A stretch of 64,000 bases of DNA. It comes from Dokdonia donghaensis DSW-1. GTDB lineage: Bacteria; Bacteroidota; Bacteroidia; Flavobacteriales; Flavobacteriaceae. The translations under genes and the position numbers were made by a program. The notes below the pieces were generated by a model. It was not told the DNA's origin. It ran no database searches and worked only from the letters and a program-made list of their open reading frames with translations. Below are positions 25,195 through 34,626 of the stretch, piece after piece (within the stretch, counting starts at the first letter, position 1; every line of letters starts with the position of its first letter). Where the stretch lies: NCBI RefSeq assembly GCF_001653755.1, contig NZ_CP015125.1, forward strand, positions 3,171,501-3,235,500, written 5' to 3'.

Positions 25195-26826
25195 ATGAAA
25201 AATTTGACTGACTTTGTAGCATTACTTAATTATTTAGAATTTAGAATTTACAAAACAAACCTTAAACCTCTTAATATAAAATACTTATACTATTTATCAA
25301 AAACCAAAGATGATAGATATGTTGTATTTGAAATTCCAAAAAAAAATGGAAAAACGAGAAAAATAAAATCTCCTGATAAGCTTATTAAAAGGGCTCAATC
25401 ACTTATAAATTTACTATTACAAATTATATTCGAAAATCATTCTCACTATTCAACAAATGGTTTTTTATTAGGTAAGGATATAAGACGAAATGCAGTACCC
25501 CACATTAATAAAAATTACCTACTAAATATTGACATTAAAAATTATTTCCCTTCTATAAATTTCAGAAGAGTAAAGGTAGTGCTTGAGTTAGCACCATTCA
25601 ACCTTAGGAATGAAAGAGAAACTATCGGCTTTCTAATAGCTAATCTATGTACTCACGGAAATTCCTTACCACAAGGAGCTCCAACTAGTCCAATATTATC
25701 AAACATTGTAACTCAAAATTTAGATAGAAAACTATCAAAATTTAGTAACGAAAATAGAATTAAATATACGAGATATGCAGATGATTTAAGTTTCTCTTCA
25801 AATTGGAACATTTTCAAACCAACATTCATCAAAGAAATTGAAAAAATAGTTAATTCGGAGAATTTTAGCTTAAACTCTAAAAAAACAAGAGTAAGATCTT
25901 TTATGCAGAGGCAAGAAGTCACTGGTCTTATTGTAAATACCAAACTCAATGTAAAAAGAGAATATTTACAAAAAGTTCGTGCTATGCTTAACAATTGGGA
26001 AAAGGGAGGTTTATATTTTGCAACATCAAGATTTAAGGCTCACCAAACAAAAAGTAAAAAAAATTTAGATTTTAAGGAAGTTTTACTAGGGCACTTATCA
26101 TTCTTAAAATTAATAAAAGGGGAAGATAATCAATTGATTAAAAGACTTTTAGAAAAATACAACAATCTATATAATCAAATTGAATACGGCTATATTGATA
26201 TTGAAAATGTTGAGAAAAAGTTGATCGAAGACAACCTGAAAATGGAAAAAATATTCTTAGACCAAGAATTACCTGACAAAGATAAATTTATATCATTTTG
26301 TACAATTGCATTTCATCAAATAGAAAATTTATTGAATTATTACTATTATAGGAAGTTTGAAAATTTTGAAGATTTATTAAATGAATTGATAATAAATAAC
26401 CCGAAATTTAAGAAACGTTACAGAACTACTGAAAAGGCAAATCAAAGTTTTAAAAAAATAAGTGACTTAAATATCAATGTTCTTGTATTTATTTATGAAA
26501 AAGAATTCTTTTTCGATAAAAAAATCTCCTACGATAAGCACATTACTATGTTAAGAGAAATTAGAAATGATGACTCTCATAGATGTAGTGTAATTGATTT
26601 TGACAAAGAAGAAATAATAAAAGAATACCAAAAAATTGAGAAAGAGAGGAAAGGTAAAGAAAGTCGAGGTAAAAATTTCGAATATAGCAATCAACAAGCA
26701 CGTATTAAATTGAATTATGATACTCTTAAATTTCTTGACAGGAAAAATTATAAATCTGTGAGGTACAATTTAAAGAATATTTCATCTAACATCAGAAATA
26801 CTTTGCATAAAAAAGAACTGAGTTAA
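25195..26826 (+). CDS. Retron-type reverse transcriptase fused to a HEPN-like domain
   Basis: A 543-residue protein. Residues ~1-290 are a reverse transcriptase: NAVPH (99-103, the retron NAxxH motif), LNIDIKNYFPSI (catalytic Asp), LPQGAPTSP (159-166), RYADDLSF (YADD at 194-197) and EVTGLIVN (the retron VTG triplet, 242-244). The C-terminal ~200 residues are helical, with CTIAFHQIENLLNYYYYRKF and LREIRNDDSHRCS; the latter gives an Rx4H pair (R447, H452) as in HEPN ribonucleases. The start at 25195 is preferred because the frame upstream (from 25135) runs through the ncRNA a2 arm. Very AT-rich, unlike pnp: horizontally acquired. Probably anti-phage; an AbiA-like RT-HEPN is the alternative. Confidence 0.85.
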   Translation: MKNLTDFVALLNYLEFRIYKTNLKPLNIKYLYYLSKTKDDRYVVFEIPKKNGKTRKIKSPDKLIKRAQSLINLLLQIIFENHSHYSTNGFLLGKDIRRNAVPHINKNYLLNIDIKNYFPSINFRRVKVVLELAPFNLRNERETIGFLIANLCTHGNSLPQGAPTSPILSNIVTQNLDRKLSKFSNENRIKYTRYADDLSFSSNWNIFKPTFIKEIEKIVNSENFSLNSKKTRVRSFMQRQEVTGLIVNTKLNVKREYLQKVRAMLNNWEKGGLYFATSRFKAHQTKSKKNLDFKEVLLGHLSFLKLIKGEDNQLIKRLLEKYNNLYNQIEYGYIDIENVEKKLIEDNLKMEKIFLDQELPDKDKFISFCTIAFHQIENLLNYYYYRKFENFEDLLNELIINNPKFKKRYRTTEKANQSFKKISDLNINVLVFIYEKEFFFDKKISYDKHITMLREIRNDDSHRCSVIDFDKEEIIKEYQKIEKERKGKESRGKNFEYSNQQARIKLNYDTLKFLDRKNYKSVRYNLKNISSNIRNTLHKKELS

Positions 26827-26828
26827 AA
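26812..26828 (+). repeat. 17-bp direct repeat, left copy
   Basis: AAAGAACTGAGTTAAAA, identical to 28060-28076. This copy includes the last codons and stop of the reverse transcriptase. Confidence 0.85.
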
Positions 26829-26953
26829 TCAAGCATTTTTAAAAGTTCCTTTTAGAATAGAAAAATCTGGCTCTGTGTTAATCTGAAAAGTTAGTGTCTT
26901 TTTATGCACTACGTTTCATACACAAGACCGTTGGTCACCATAAAATTTAAAGA

Positions 26954-28054
26954 ATGAGAATAACATTCATTATAATTATTCTGACAATTCAAATAAGTTG
27001 TAAAAACCGTAATGAGACCAATAGTAAGTCTCAAAATTCTGCCATCACAGAATTAACAAAATGCAGCTACAATAATGAAGCAATTACTGCATATTACACG
27101 CTAACTAATAAAGCTGAAATTGCAATTTGTAATGGTGATTTCGATAGAGCATCCAGAAATTACTCATTGGCATTTAGAGAGATCAAAAAACCTTTTGGTG
27201 CAGATGTTTACAATGCCGCTCTTTCAAATCAACTCTCTAATAATTTTGATGAGAGAAATTTAAATCTTCAACTACTTATAAATAATTCTGATGATTTAGA
27301 ATTGCTAAAGTCAATTTTTGTCAGCACCTATATAGATGAAAACCTTTGGAATTCTTCTATAGAGCAAAGAACGATTGAATATGATTCAAGATTAAGAAAC
27401 GAATTCAAGTCAATTTATGAAAGAGATCAATTATTCAGACCTATGTATGATACTCATAATGACACTATTCAAGCTAATCGAGTGATAAATATGAACAGGA
27501 TACTTTCAATAGCAGATTCTGTTGGCTTTCCTTCTCAGATGGAGCTCGGTTTTAGAAAATCTTTAAGAGGGCAAAATCACGATGTGGTTTTAGTTCATAC
27601 CTCTCAAAAAAGAAGCGGCAATAAAAATATCATTGATCTTGAACCAATTCTTTGCAAGGCAGTAAATGAAGGACGATTTGATCCTGAACAGGCAATCGCT
27701 TACCTACATTTCCAAAATGATAAAAACAAAGGAGATTTTGAGGTTTACTCAACTTGGCAATATAGACATCACTTGTTGCCAGATTCTCTAAATAACAAAA
27801 TATGGCTTGCAAATTTGAGTAAAGAAAAATATGAGAGCGCCAATAGAATAAGAAAAAAATGGAATGCTGATCAATTAGATGACATTGCAACAAAATCTGA
27901 TTTTAATTCAAAAAGCAACATACCGTTCATATTTACTTCAGTTATGACATTCGTTGAAAATATGCCAACAGATCTTACTCTGGAAGAGGCTTTGGAACAA
28001 TATAAAATGAACACTTCAGATAAAAGACCATTTGAAAAGAAAAAAATACGTTGA
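26954..28054 (+). CDS. DUF6624-like lipoprotein
   Basis: A 366-residue protein whose N-terminus (MRITFIIIILTIQISCKNRN) is a lipoprotein signal with Cys at ~17. The region RDQLFRPMYDTHNDTIQANR...SVGFPSQMELG...HDVVLVHTS...EGRFDPEQAIAYLHFQND...FEVYSTWQYR follows the layout of DUF6624 (DQxxR, G-P, vvxHs, AxLxDR, QxYGTQ), with the terminal motif changed to YSTWQ. Function unknown. The gene is AT-rich and lies between two copies of a 17-bp repeat, the first at the end of the reverse transcriptase, so it may have arrived separately. Role in the retron system is not supported by anything visible. Confidence 0.65.
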   Translation: MRITFIIIILTIQISCKNRNETNSKSQNSAITELTKCSYNNEAITAYYTLTNKAEIAICNGDFDRASRNYSLAFREIKKPFGADVYNAALSNQLSNNFDERNLNLQLLINNSDDLELLKSIFVSTYIDENLWNSSIEQRTIEYDSRLRNEFKSIYERDQLFRPMYDTHNDTIQANRVINMNRILSIADSVGFPSQMELGFRKSLRGQNHDVVLVHTSQKRSGNKNIIDLEPILCKAVNEGRFDPEQAIAYLHFQNDKNKGDFEVYSTWQYRHHLLPDSLNNKIWLANLSKEKYESANRIRKKWNADQLDDIATKSDFNSKSNIPFIFTSVMTFVENMPTDLTLEEALEQYKMNTSDKRPFEKKKIR

Positions 28055-28059
28055 CTATT

Positions 28060-28076
28060 AAAGAACTGAGTTAAAA
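28060..28076 (+). repeat. 17-bp direct repeat, right copy
   Basis: AAAGAACTGAGTTAAAA six bases after the DUF6624 stop, matching the copy over the reverse transcriptase stop codon. Confidence 0.85.
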
Positions 28077-28194
28077 AACAACATTACCTCAACAAACCTC
28101 ATCACAAGCCTTTAAGTTCTATTTTAATCTATAATTTTCTAATTTTGTCACTTAGAGCCCCATATGAGTAAACAATAATTTATCACAAACCACC

Positions 28195-28650
28195 GTGAAC
28201 GTTATAGAAACACACCGAGGCGCCTACACCATCTCTACAGATAAGCATAAACTAGATATTGCAAGCATACACCAGTTTCTGGCAAATGAGACAGACTGGG
28301 CGCAGGGCATCCCCATTCACACCCTACAAACATCTATAGAAAACTCTCTAAATTTTGGGGTGTACCAAAATGACAAGCAAATAGGGTTTGCAAGAGTCAT
28401 CTCAGACTTCGCTACCATTGCCTATCTAGGTGATGTGTATGTGCTAGACACCTATAGAGGTAAGGGATTAAGCAAATGGTTACTAAGTGAGATTATGCAA
28501 CACCCCAACCTTCAAGGGTTAAGACGCTGGGTTTTATTAACTAATACCGCCGAGTGGCTTTATAAAAAATTTGGTTTTACAACGGTGCCAAATCCCGAGT
28601 TTTATATGGAGAAGCACGACCCAAATGTTTATCGTAAAGAGATACTTTAA
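28195..28650 (+). CDS. GNAT-family N-acetyltransferase
   Basis: A 151-residue acetyl-CoA-dependent acetyltransferase. The acetyl-CoA site is VYVLDTYRGKGLSKWLLSEI (V-x-x-x-x-R-G-x-G-x-x, ~residues 82-101); the C-terminus TAEWLYKKFGFTTVPNPEFYMEKHDPNVYRKE is typical of the small GNAT group that modifies small molecules or peptides. The start is GTG at 28195; no in-frame ATG lies nearby upstream. GC content is back to the chromosomal level, so it marks the right side of the first island. Substrate unknown. Confidence 0.88.
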   Translation: MNVIETHRGAYTISTDKHKLDIASIHQFLANETDWAQGIPIHTLQTSIENSLNFGVYQNDKQIGFARVISDFATIAYLGDVYVLDTYRGKGLSKWLLSEIMQHPNLQGLRRWVLLTNTAEWLYKKFGFTTVPNPEFYMEKHDPNVYRKEIL

Positions 28651-28738
28651 AACGTAAATAGATACCCGCTATAGCTAGCTTTTGGCTTGAAGTATTTTTT
28701 AAAGCTTTTATACACCTAATAGATAGTGATCTTTAGAT

Positions 28739-28773
28739 AAAAACGGCCACCCTTTACTGGGCAGCCGTTTTTT
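28739..28773 (+). terminator. Terminator after the GNAT gene
   Basis: AAAACGGC-CACCC and GGG-CAGCCGTTTT stem, loop TTTACT, then T-run. Same design as the pnp terminator, again followed by the iterated palindrome. The rest of 28651-29019 shows no gene; it must hold the promoter of the AraC-type regulator. Confidence 0.9.
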
Positions 28774-28783
28774 AGTATGAGTA

Positions 28784-28799
28784 CGCTTTCGCGAAAGCG
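28784..28799. repeat. Iterated palindrome, copy 8 (after the GNAT terminator)
   Basis: Perfect core, preceded by TATGAGTA as in copy 9. Confidence 0.9.
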
Positions 28800-29019
28800 A
28801 AAAATAAATTCAAGGGATTTAGTTATTGCTTTAAGGTACATCGCCTTTAGATTAATACTGTTTAATTAAAAGAATGATCTCATTGATTTTAATACCTTTG
28901 AGAAGTGCTTTTTCATTTTTTGCTACGAGAATACCTACTCAGGATTTTTATGGCTTTCACTTGTTTTATCTCTTAATGATACTTGATATAACCATCACTA
29001 CATCACCAGAATTTATATA

Positions 29020-30168
29020 ATGATTAAACTTATCATTCTGAGTATTGCAATATTTCAAGGTGTATTGATGAGCCTTATATTGCTGTTTTCACCTTTTTTT
29101 AAGAGCAGGGCAAATAAATTTCTGGCTTTTGCCATTTTATCGCTGTCTTGGTCTTTACTTAAAATCACTCTTGATATTACAGAGGTAGTAGCCGTATACC
29201 CGTTACTTGTAGTGTTAGAAAATATTGATACCGAGGCTTTACTACCAGTTTTTATTTACTTGTTTATAGCGGCACAGGTAGACTACGCCCCTATGAATTC
29301 AAAAAAAGTGTATTTGTTATTTATACCAGCACTTGCCTCGACATTAGTTTTCAATTTTGTGGAGTTTACTATGAGTGGTGAATTTACTAGTGAGATGTAT
29401 TTTTTTGATATTCTAGGAGGACTTTTAGTGCTATGTATGTTTATTGTCTTTATCATCTTTTATCCTCTTATACTCATCAAGACCTATAAAGTTATTCAAT
29501 ATGCTAAAGACAAAAATGAAAAAAAATGGTTAACCTATTTATGGTATTTTGAAGTCGCCATACTTGGGCTCCTTATGCTATTAGTAATCATAAGTCCAGC
29601 TATAGAAAGTGACATCGTAAATGCGCTACAAACACTAGCCCTTTTATCTACCATACTCATACACTGGGTGGCATACTCGGGTATCTATAAGCTTAAGCTT
29701 GTAAATGACCGGAAAAAAATAAATAGATTGTTTTTCTCACAAGTATCAAATGATGCTAGCCCGTTACCTAATAAAATGGTTACTCCTATAAAAACTGAGG
29801 ATATAAAAACTCAAACTACAATAACAGCAGATAATATTTATTTTCAAAAATTAGAAAAGCTTTGTACTGTAGATAAAATATATCGAGACCATACCCTAGA
29901 CAGAAATGCTGTTGCTGCGCTTTTAAATATTAGCCCTAGTTATGTTTCTCAAATTGTAAACGCTATTACAGGTTACAATTTTTCTACATACATCAATCGC
30001 TATAGAGTGGCCGAAATCAAGAAGATCATCGTAAATGAAGAGTTTCAAAACTACAGTTTACTGGCAATAGGTCTAGAATGTGGTTTTTCTTCAAAGACTA
30101 CTTTTCATAACTCCTTTAAGAAAATTACAGGTATGACTCCAAATGCCTATCGAAAATTGCATAAATAA
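29020..30168 (+). CDS. Membrane-anchored AraC-family transcriptional regulator
   Basis: A 382-residue protein with about seven hydrophobic segments in residues 1-225 (e.g. LIILSIAIFQGVLMSLILLF, LLVLCMFIVFIIFYPLILI, VAILGLLMLLVIISPAI). A linker is followed by a C-terminal AraC DNA-binding domain (residues ~285-380; AVAALLNISPSYVSQIVNAI, then GLECGFSSKTTFHNSFKKITGMTPNAYRKL). This layout is common in Flavobacteriia and suggests sensing at the membrane. It lies 80 bases upstream of the secreted beta-lactamase-like hydrolase, so it may regulate the hydrolase genes that follow. Confidence 0.9.
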   Translation: MIKLIILSIAIFQGVLMSLILLFSPFFKSRANKFLAFAILSLSWSLLKITLDITEVVAVYPLLVVLENIDTEALLPVFIYLFIAAQVDYAPMNSKKVYLLFIPALASTLVFNFVEFTMSGEFTSEMYFFDILGGLLVLCMFIVFIIFYPLILIKTYKVIQYAKDKNEKKWLTYLWYFEVAILGLLMLLVIISPAIESDIVNALQTLALLSTILIHWVAYSGIYKLKLVNDRKKINRLFFSQVSNDASPLPNKMVTPIKTEDIKTQTTITADNIYFQKLEKLCTVDKIYRDHTLDRNAVAALLNISPSYVSQIVNAITGYNFSTYINRYRVAEIKKIIVNEEFQNYSLLAIGLECGFSSKTTFHNSFKKITGMTPNAYRKLHK

Positions 30169-30248
30169 GTACCAACTTGTGCAAACTAGAGGTTTTGGAA
30201 CTCCCAAACACCTATGCATCAATAGATTTGTGTCAAAACAATTTTATT

Positions 30249-31385
30249 ATGCAAAAACTACGAAAACAAACAAGGAACGCTCAAATAGTAAAAACTGTGC
30301 TGCTTATTGCACTAGCAACTTTTTTATGTACAAGTTGTGACAATGATGATGACAGTACAATACCAAGTGAATTAAGTACTGCTATTGAAAATCAAAATTA
30401 TGTAAGCATTATAGAAGAGGATATTGCCAGTTTACCTATAAATACACAAGTGGCTATTGCTCTTGTACATAATGGAACTACAGAGTATCTAGGTGTCATA
30501 AACGAAAATAATGTGTTAAAAGGGATTAATAATGCAGATCGTGTTTTTGAAATAGGCTCCATCACTAAAGCATTTACAGGAGTGTGTCTCTCAAAAATGA
30601 TTGCAACTAATGAGGCTTCACTAAATGAAACACTGCAAGATCAATTTGAATTTACAATACCACAAGGCGGTGACATTACACTTGAACAACTAGCAAATCA
30701 TACATCGGGATTACCAAGACTACCTACTAATGCAGATGAGGTTGTAGATTTTAACATTAACAACCCATATGTAAACTATAGCGCTCAAAACTTGCAGAGT
30801 TATCTAGAGAATAGTGTGACTCTTAACTCCCCTAGCGGTACAGAGTATGCCTACTCAAATCTAGGTATGGGTGTACTGGGGTATGCGCTAGCGCGTAAAA
30901 GGAATGTAGGCTATGAAGAACTGTTGCAAGATATTATTTTTAATCCCTTGGGAATGACAAGTACGACAACGGTAAGAGGTAATGTAGACGCTTCAAAGCT
31001 TGTTGAGCCTAGAGATATCAACGGCAATATTGTTTCTCACTGGGATTTTTCTGAGACAACTGCGGCTGGCGGCTCTATAAAATCGTCTGTTATAGATATG
31101 TCTAAGTTTATGCATAAAAATCTTGAAAATGATGAGGTATTTAATTTCGCGCAAGCAAAAACATTTAACATAGGAAATGGTTTTTTTATGGGACTGGGAT
31201 GGAATATTTATGAGGCAGAAGGTTTTAGCGTGTTAAATCACAATGGTGGCACTGGTGGATTTTCTTCTATGCTTATGCTGGATAAAGAAAAAGAAATAGG
31301 TGTTCTCGTATTATCAAATGCTGCAGATTATAATGATGCTGTAGAGGAGTTATGTAACTCACTGTTTCTTCAAATAAATGAGTAA
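30249..31385 (+). CDS. Beta-lactamase-family serine hydrolase (lipoprotein)
   Basis: A 378-residue class C beta-lactamase/D-Ala-D-Ala-peptidase-like enzyme. The catalytic set is visible: EIGSITKAFTG (SxxK), YAYSNLG (YxN) and NHNGGTGGFSS (HxG). The start at ATG 30249 gives MQKLRKQTRNAQIVKTVLLI then a lipobox-like LCTSC followed by DNDDD, so it should be an exported lipoprotein. A further upstream ATG would put 24 non-signal residues before it and overlap the space after the AraC gene. Could act on peptidoglycan peptides, D-peptides or esters; resistance is not implied. Confidence 0.85.
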   Translation: MQKLRKQTRNAQIVKTVLLIALATFLCTSCDNDDDSTIPSELSTAIENQNYVSIIEEDIASLPINTQVAIALVHNGTTEYLGVINENNVLKGINNADRVFEIGSITKAFTGVCLSKMIATNEASLNETLQDQFEFTIPQGGDITLEQLANHTSGLPRLPTNADEVVDFNINNPYVNYSAQNLQSYLENSVTLNSPSGTEYAYSNLGMGVLGYALARKRNVGYEELLQDIIFNPLGMTSTTTVRGNVDASKLVEPRDINGNIVSHWDFSETTAAGGSIKSSVIDMSKFMHKNLENDEVFNFAQAKTFNIGNGFFMGLGWNIYEAEGFSVLNHNGGTGGFSSMLMLDKEKEIGVLVLSNAADYNDAVEELCNSLFLQINE

Positions 31386-31498
31386 AAAATTAAAGACGAA
31401 AGCCTTACTTTACAACTAGTATTCAGCAAGTTATAAAGTAAGGTTATTTTAGTATAAAAAATAATAGTATACAGCATAAAGAATCGCATAACACTCTT

Positions 31499-32899
31499 AT
31501 GAAAGTAGTACACAAACACACATTAAATCTAATTTTTGTTTTTCTAGTAGCTATAGCAGCTGCTCAAACTCATAGTGAGAATAACAAAGCAGCTATTACC
31601 AAAACTTTAAACTCTGCCTATTTTAAGAGCCAGAGAACGATAGAAGTTCTTTTACCTAAGACGTATAGTGAAGATAAGAGTTACCCTGTTATTTATGCGC
31701 TAGATGGTTATGAGCTATTCCCTATAACAAGTAGTTACAGTACTTTTTTAATGGACTATGATGTGATACCAGATTGCATTATTGTGGGTATTTATCACAC
31801 TAATAGAAATTATGAAACAATGCCTAATTATGGTAATGATGTAAGGGTGCCTGTAACTAAGTTTCTGGAGGGGCCTACCGCTCTAAAAAACCATTTACTT
31901 CTAGAAATTGTACCTATGATTAATAAGTTATATGCCACATCTGGCTTTAATACACTTATAGGACACTCTAATACGGCTACGTTTGTAAATGAAATGATAT
32001 CAAAAAAAGAAGCCAATTTTAATGGCTTTATAGCAATTACACCAGATTTGCTTAAAAAACAGACAGATTACTTACATTCATATCTTAATGATTCACAGTT
32101 GCGTGACACTTATTACTTTGTTTCTTCTGGACTTAAGGATAATCCAGATAGACTAGAGACAGGTAAAATGCTGGATACTGTTTTTAAAACCACAAAGAAC
32201 CAAAAATTTAAAGCTACACACCGCATTTATAATGCAGGGCATCTTGATCTCGTTCCCAAATCTCTTAATGACGCATTACAATTTATTTTTTCAGATTTTA
32301 AAAATTATGATGATTTTGATAAAAGACTATTAGAAGATCAGTTTTCTTTAAGCGCATACCTAGACCATAAAAGCAAATTGTCTAAAGATATTTATGGGAT
32401 TAAATACACTCTTAAGGAAGAAGATTTTTATTATCTGCTATCTATTGTTTTAGAGAAAAAAGACAAGAATCTTTTAGAACAAGCTTTTATGGTAGGAGAA
32501 CAAAACCAGTTTTTCTCAAAAGAGGAAATACATTCTTCAAAAGCGCAATATTATGAGGAAATTGAACTGTATGAAGAAGCACTCTCAAGCTGGAAAATGC
32601 AGATCACCGAGGGCTATAATGAGAACACCTTTTATTATGAACGACCATTTACCCTGTTAACTACAAAATTAAAACGCCCAGAAGAAGCCATCACTTTTTT
32701 AGAAAAATCTGTTATAGAATATCCGGAAGGTGCGTTAATCTTTAACTACCTCATCGCTCAAACGGTTGTGGAGCACAATCTCAGCAAAGAAAGAGGAATC
32801 AATGCTATTACCTATTGCCTTAATAATTATAGAGAAAACAGCAAGTTTAGTAAAGCTACTACTCTAGAAATAGCTGCAACCCTTTCAGAACGCAATTAA
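31499..32899 (+). CDS. Secreted alpha/beta-hydrolase (putative esterase) with TPR-like C-terminus
   Basis: A 466-residue protein with signal peptide MKVVHKHTLNLIFVFLVAIAAAQ. The esterase-D-like fold shows YPVIYALDGYELF (~residue 62), the nucleophile elbow LIGHSNTATFV (Ser) and YNAGHLDLVP (His). Roughly residues 330-460 are helical repeats (YYEEIELYEEALSSWKMQI, RPEEAITFLEKSVIEYPEG) like TPR. Such proteins resemble the esterases of siderophore hydrolysis, which fits the siderophore receptor at 35.3 kb, but acylpeptide or sugar-ester substrates are equally possible. Upstream neighbour is the serine hydrolase, ~110 bases away. Confidence 0.83.
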   Translation: MKVVHKHTLNLIFVFLVAIAAAQTHSENNKAAITKTLNSAYFKSQRTIEVLLPKTYSEDKSYPVIYALDGYELFPITSSYSTFLMDYDVIPDCIIVGIYHTNRNYETMPNYGNDVRVPVTKFLEGPTALKNHLLLEIVPMINKLYATSGFNTLIGHSNTATFVNEMISKKEANFNGFIAITPDLLKKQTDYLHSYLNDSQLRDTYYFVSSGLKDNPDRLETGKMLDTVFKTTKNQKFKATHRIYNAGHLDLVPKSLNDALQFIFSDFKNYDDFDKRLLEDQFSLSAYLDHKSKLSKDIYGIKYTLKEEDFYYLLSIVLEKKDKNLLEQAFMVGEQNQFFSKEEIHSSKAQYYEEIELYEEALSSWKMQITEGYNENTFYYERPFTLLTTKLKRPEEAITFLEKSVIEYPEGALIFNYLIAQTVVEHNLSKERGINAITYCLNNYRENSKFSKATTLEIAATLSERN

Positions 32900-32978
32900 A
32901 TCCTATTATAAAGAACCTTCTAAGTACTGCCAAATCACACAAGCGATCTGGCTGTTATGCGAGTAAACTAACCTTTAA

Positions 32979-34499
32979 ATGAAAAATTACATAACACTTC
33001 TCATTTTTTTAATGACGGTTATATCAGTATCTGGACAAAATATTGACGACTCATTTTCTTATAAAAAAATGCAGAAAGACCTAAGTCTATTTAAAGAAAT
33101 AAGAGCAAGAGCAAATTCTGGATTATATAAATACAGATCAAAAAAACAAATAGACAGTATTTATAAATGGGCAGAAAATGAGATTAAAACAGCAGCTACC
33201 CATCGTGACTTTTATAACATAATTTGTATACTAACAGATTATGAAGGTAGCCTTCATAATGATACTAGCCTCCCAAAAAAGGCTCAAGAAAAACTCGAGA
33301 AAGAAAATTATGGATATTTCCCACTTCCTATAAAATGGATACAAGGCAAGTGGATAATAAATTATGCAAACAAGGAGATACCACTAGGTTCTGAGATTAC
33401 TGCAATTAATGACATCCCTATCTCAAAAATTATAAAAAACCTTTACAAATATTACACAACAGATGGTTTAAACATCACGGGTAAAAGAACAGGTATAAGA
33501 AAACATTTTTCAAAATATTATAGACTGCATTATGGACAAGTCAACACTTTTAATATTGTCTATAAGGATAAGAATACTGCATTATCAAAAACCATAAGTA
33601 TAGAAGGAATAAGCTACAACAGCTATTACAAAAGGTTTACAAACAGGCATTCAAAACCATATGACAATCTGTATTACTTAGATCTAGATACATCTCAAAA
33701 ATATCATTATAAGGACCTCGACACTCAGACTGGTCTTTTAACCATAAATACATTTAGTATGGGTAATGAAACTACAGAAGAACATAAGGCATACAAAGAG
33801 TTTCTTGATAGTGTTTTTACAAGAATAAAAATGACAGGTATAGAAAACCTCATCATTGATGTGCGTCAAAACAGCGGAGGAAGTGACCCTAATGATGTTA
33901 TCACATACTCATACGTAGCTGCTAGAAACTTTCAAGAAAGTAGACAGGCCTGGATAACTTTTAATAAAATTCCCTTAATACGACACCTTGATATTAATGT
34001 CCCTAAAACACTACGGCCTTTTGGCGTAGGAAGGTTTAATCGTCATTTTCAGCAAAGGTTTCCTGTAGAGAAAAATGGCAACTTTTACCTAAGCGAAGAA
34101 TCAAGCGAAATGAAAAAAAGAATGCCAAATAAAAACGCTTTTAAGGGTACCATCTACCTTTTAGTTAGTCCAGAAGTAGCATCTGCGGGTAGCCTTTTTG
34201 CAGCAATGGTAGCGAGCAATGCAAACTCAATAGTCATAGGAGAAGAAACTATGGGCGGGTACTACGGACACAACGGGCACACCTCTCTAAGCTATGTGCT
34301 CCCTAAATCTGGTATTATCACAGATTTCTCTATTGATAATATAGAGCAAGATGTATCTCAAAGAGAAAACCAATTAGATAAAAGAGGAATCATACCAGAT
34401 TATATCGTGCCTCAAAATTTTAAAGATTTCATAAAAAATGTAGATACCCAAATGCGCTTTACCTTAGATTTGATACAAGAAAATCAAACCAATCATTAA
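32979..34499 (+). CDS. S41-family (C-terminal processing) peptidase
   Basis: A 506-residue secreted peptidase with signal peptide MKNYITLLIFLMTVISVSGQ. It has a PDZ-like region (PLGSEITAINDIPISKI). The S41 core shows LIIDVRQNSGGSDPNDV and YLLVSPEVASAGSLFAAMVAS, where the Ser of SAGS is the predicted nucleophile. The late region GEETMGGYYGHNGHTSLSYVLPKSGI is the usual substrate-strand end of the family. It probably degrades or processes periplasmic proteins. It is the third exported hydrolase in a row on this strand. Confidence 0.87.
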   Translation: MKNYITLLIFLMTVISVSGQNIDDSFSYKKMQKDLSLFKEIRARANSGLYKYRSKKQIDSIYKWAENEIKTAATHRDFYNIICILTDYEGSLHNDTSLPKKAQEKLEKENYGYFPLPIKWIQGKWIINYANKEIPLGSEITAINDIPISKIIKNLYKYYTTDGLNITGKRTGIRKHFSKYYRLHYGQVNTFNIVYKDKNTALSKTISIEGISYNSYYKRFTNRHSKPYDNLYYLDLDTSQKYHYKDLDTQTGLLTINTFSMGNETTEEHKAYKEFLDSVFTRIKMTGIENLIIDVRQNSGGSDPNDVITYSYVAARNFQESRQAWITFNKIPLIRHLDINVPKTLRPFGVGRFNRHFQQRFPVEKNGNFYLSEESSEMKKRMPNKNAFKGTIYLLVSPEVASAGSLFAAMVASNANSIVIGEETMGGYYGHNGHTSLSYVLPKSGIITDFSIDNIEQDVSQRENQLDKRGIIPDYIVPQNFKDFIKNVDTQMRFTLDLIQENQTNH

Positions 34500-34626
34500 T
34501 CATAAATAGCTATTTTACTTTATTAAAAATATTGCATCTCACTTAGAGCGTTGAAATTATGTAACACTGCAAATCATATCAAGCTCGCCTCAATAAAAAT
34601 AACCACATAAAAAATCAAAAACACAT

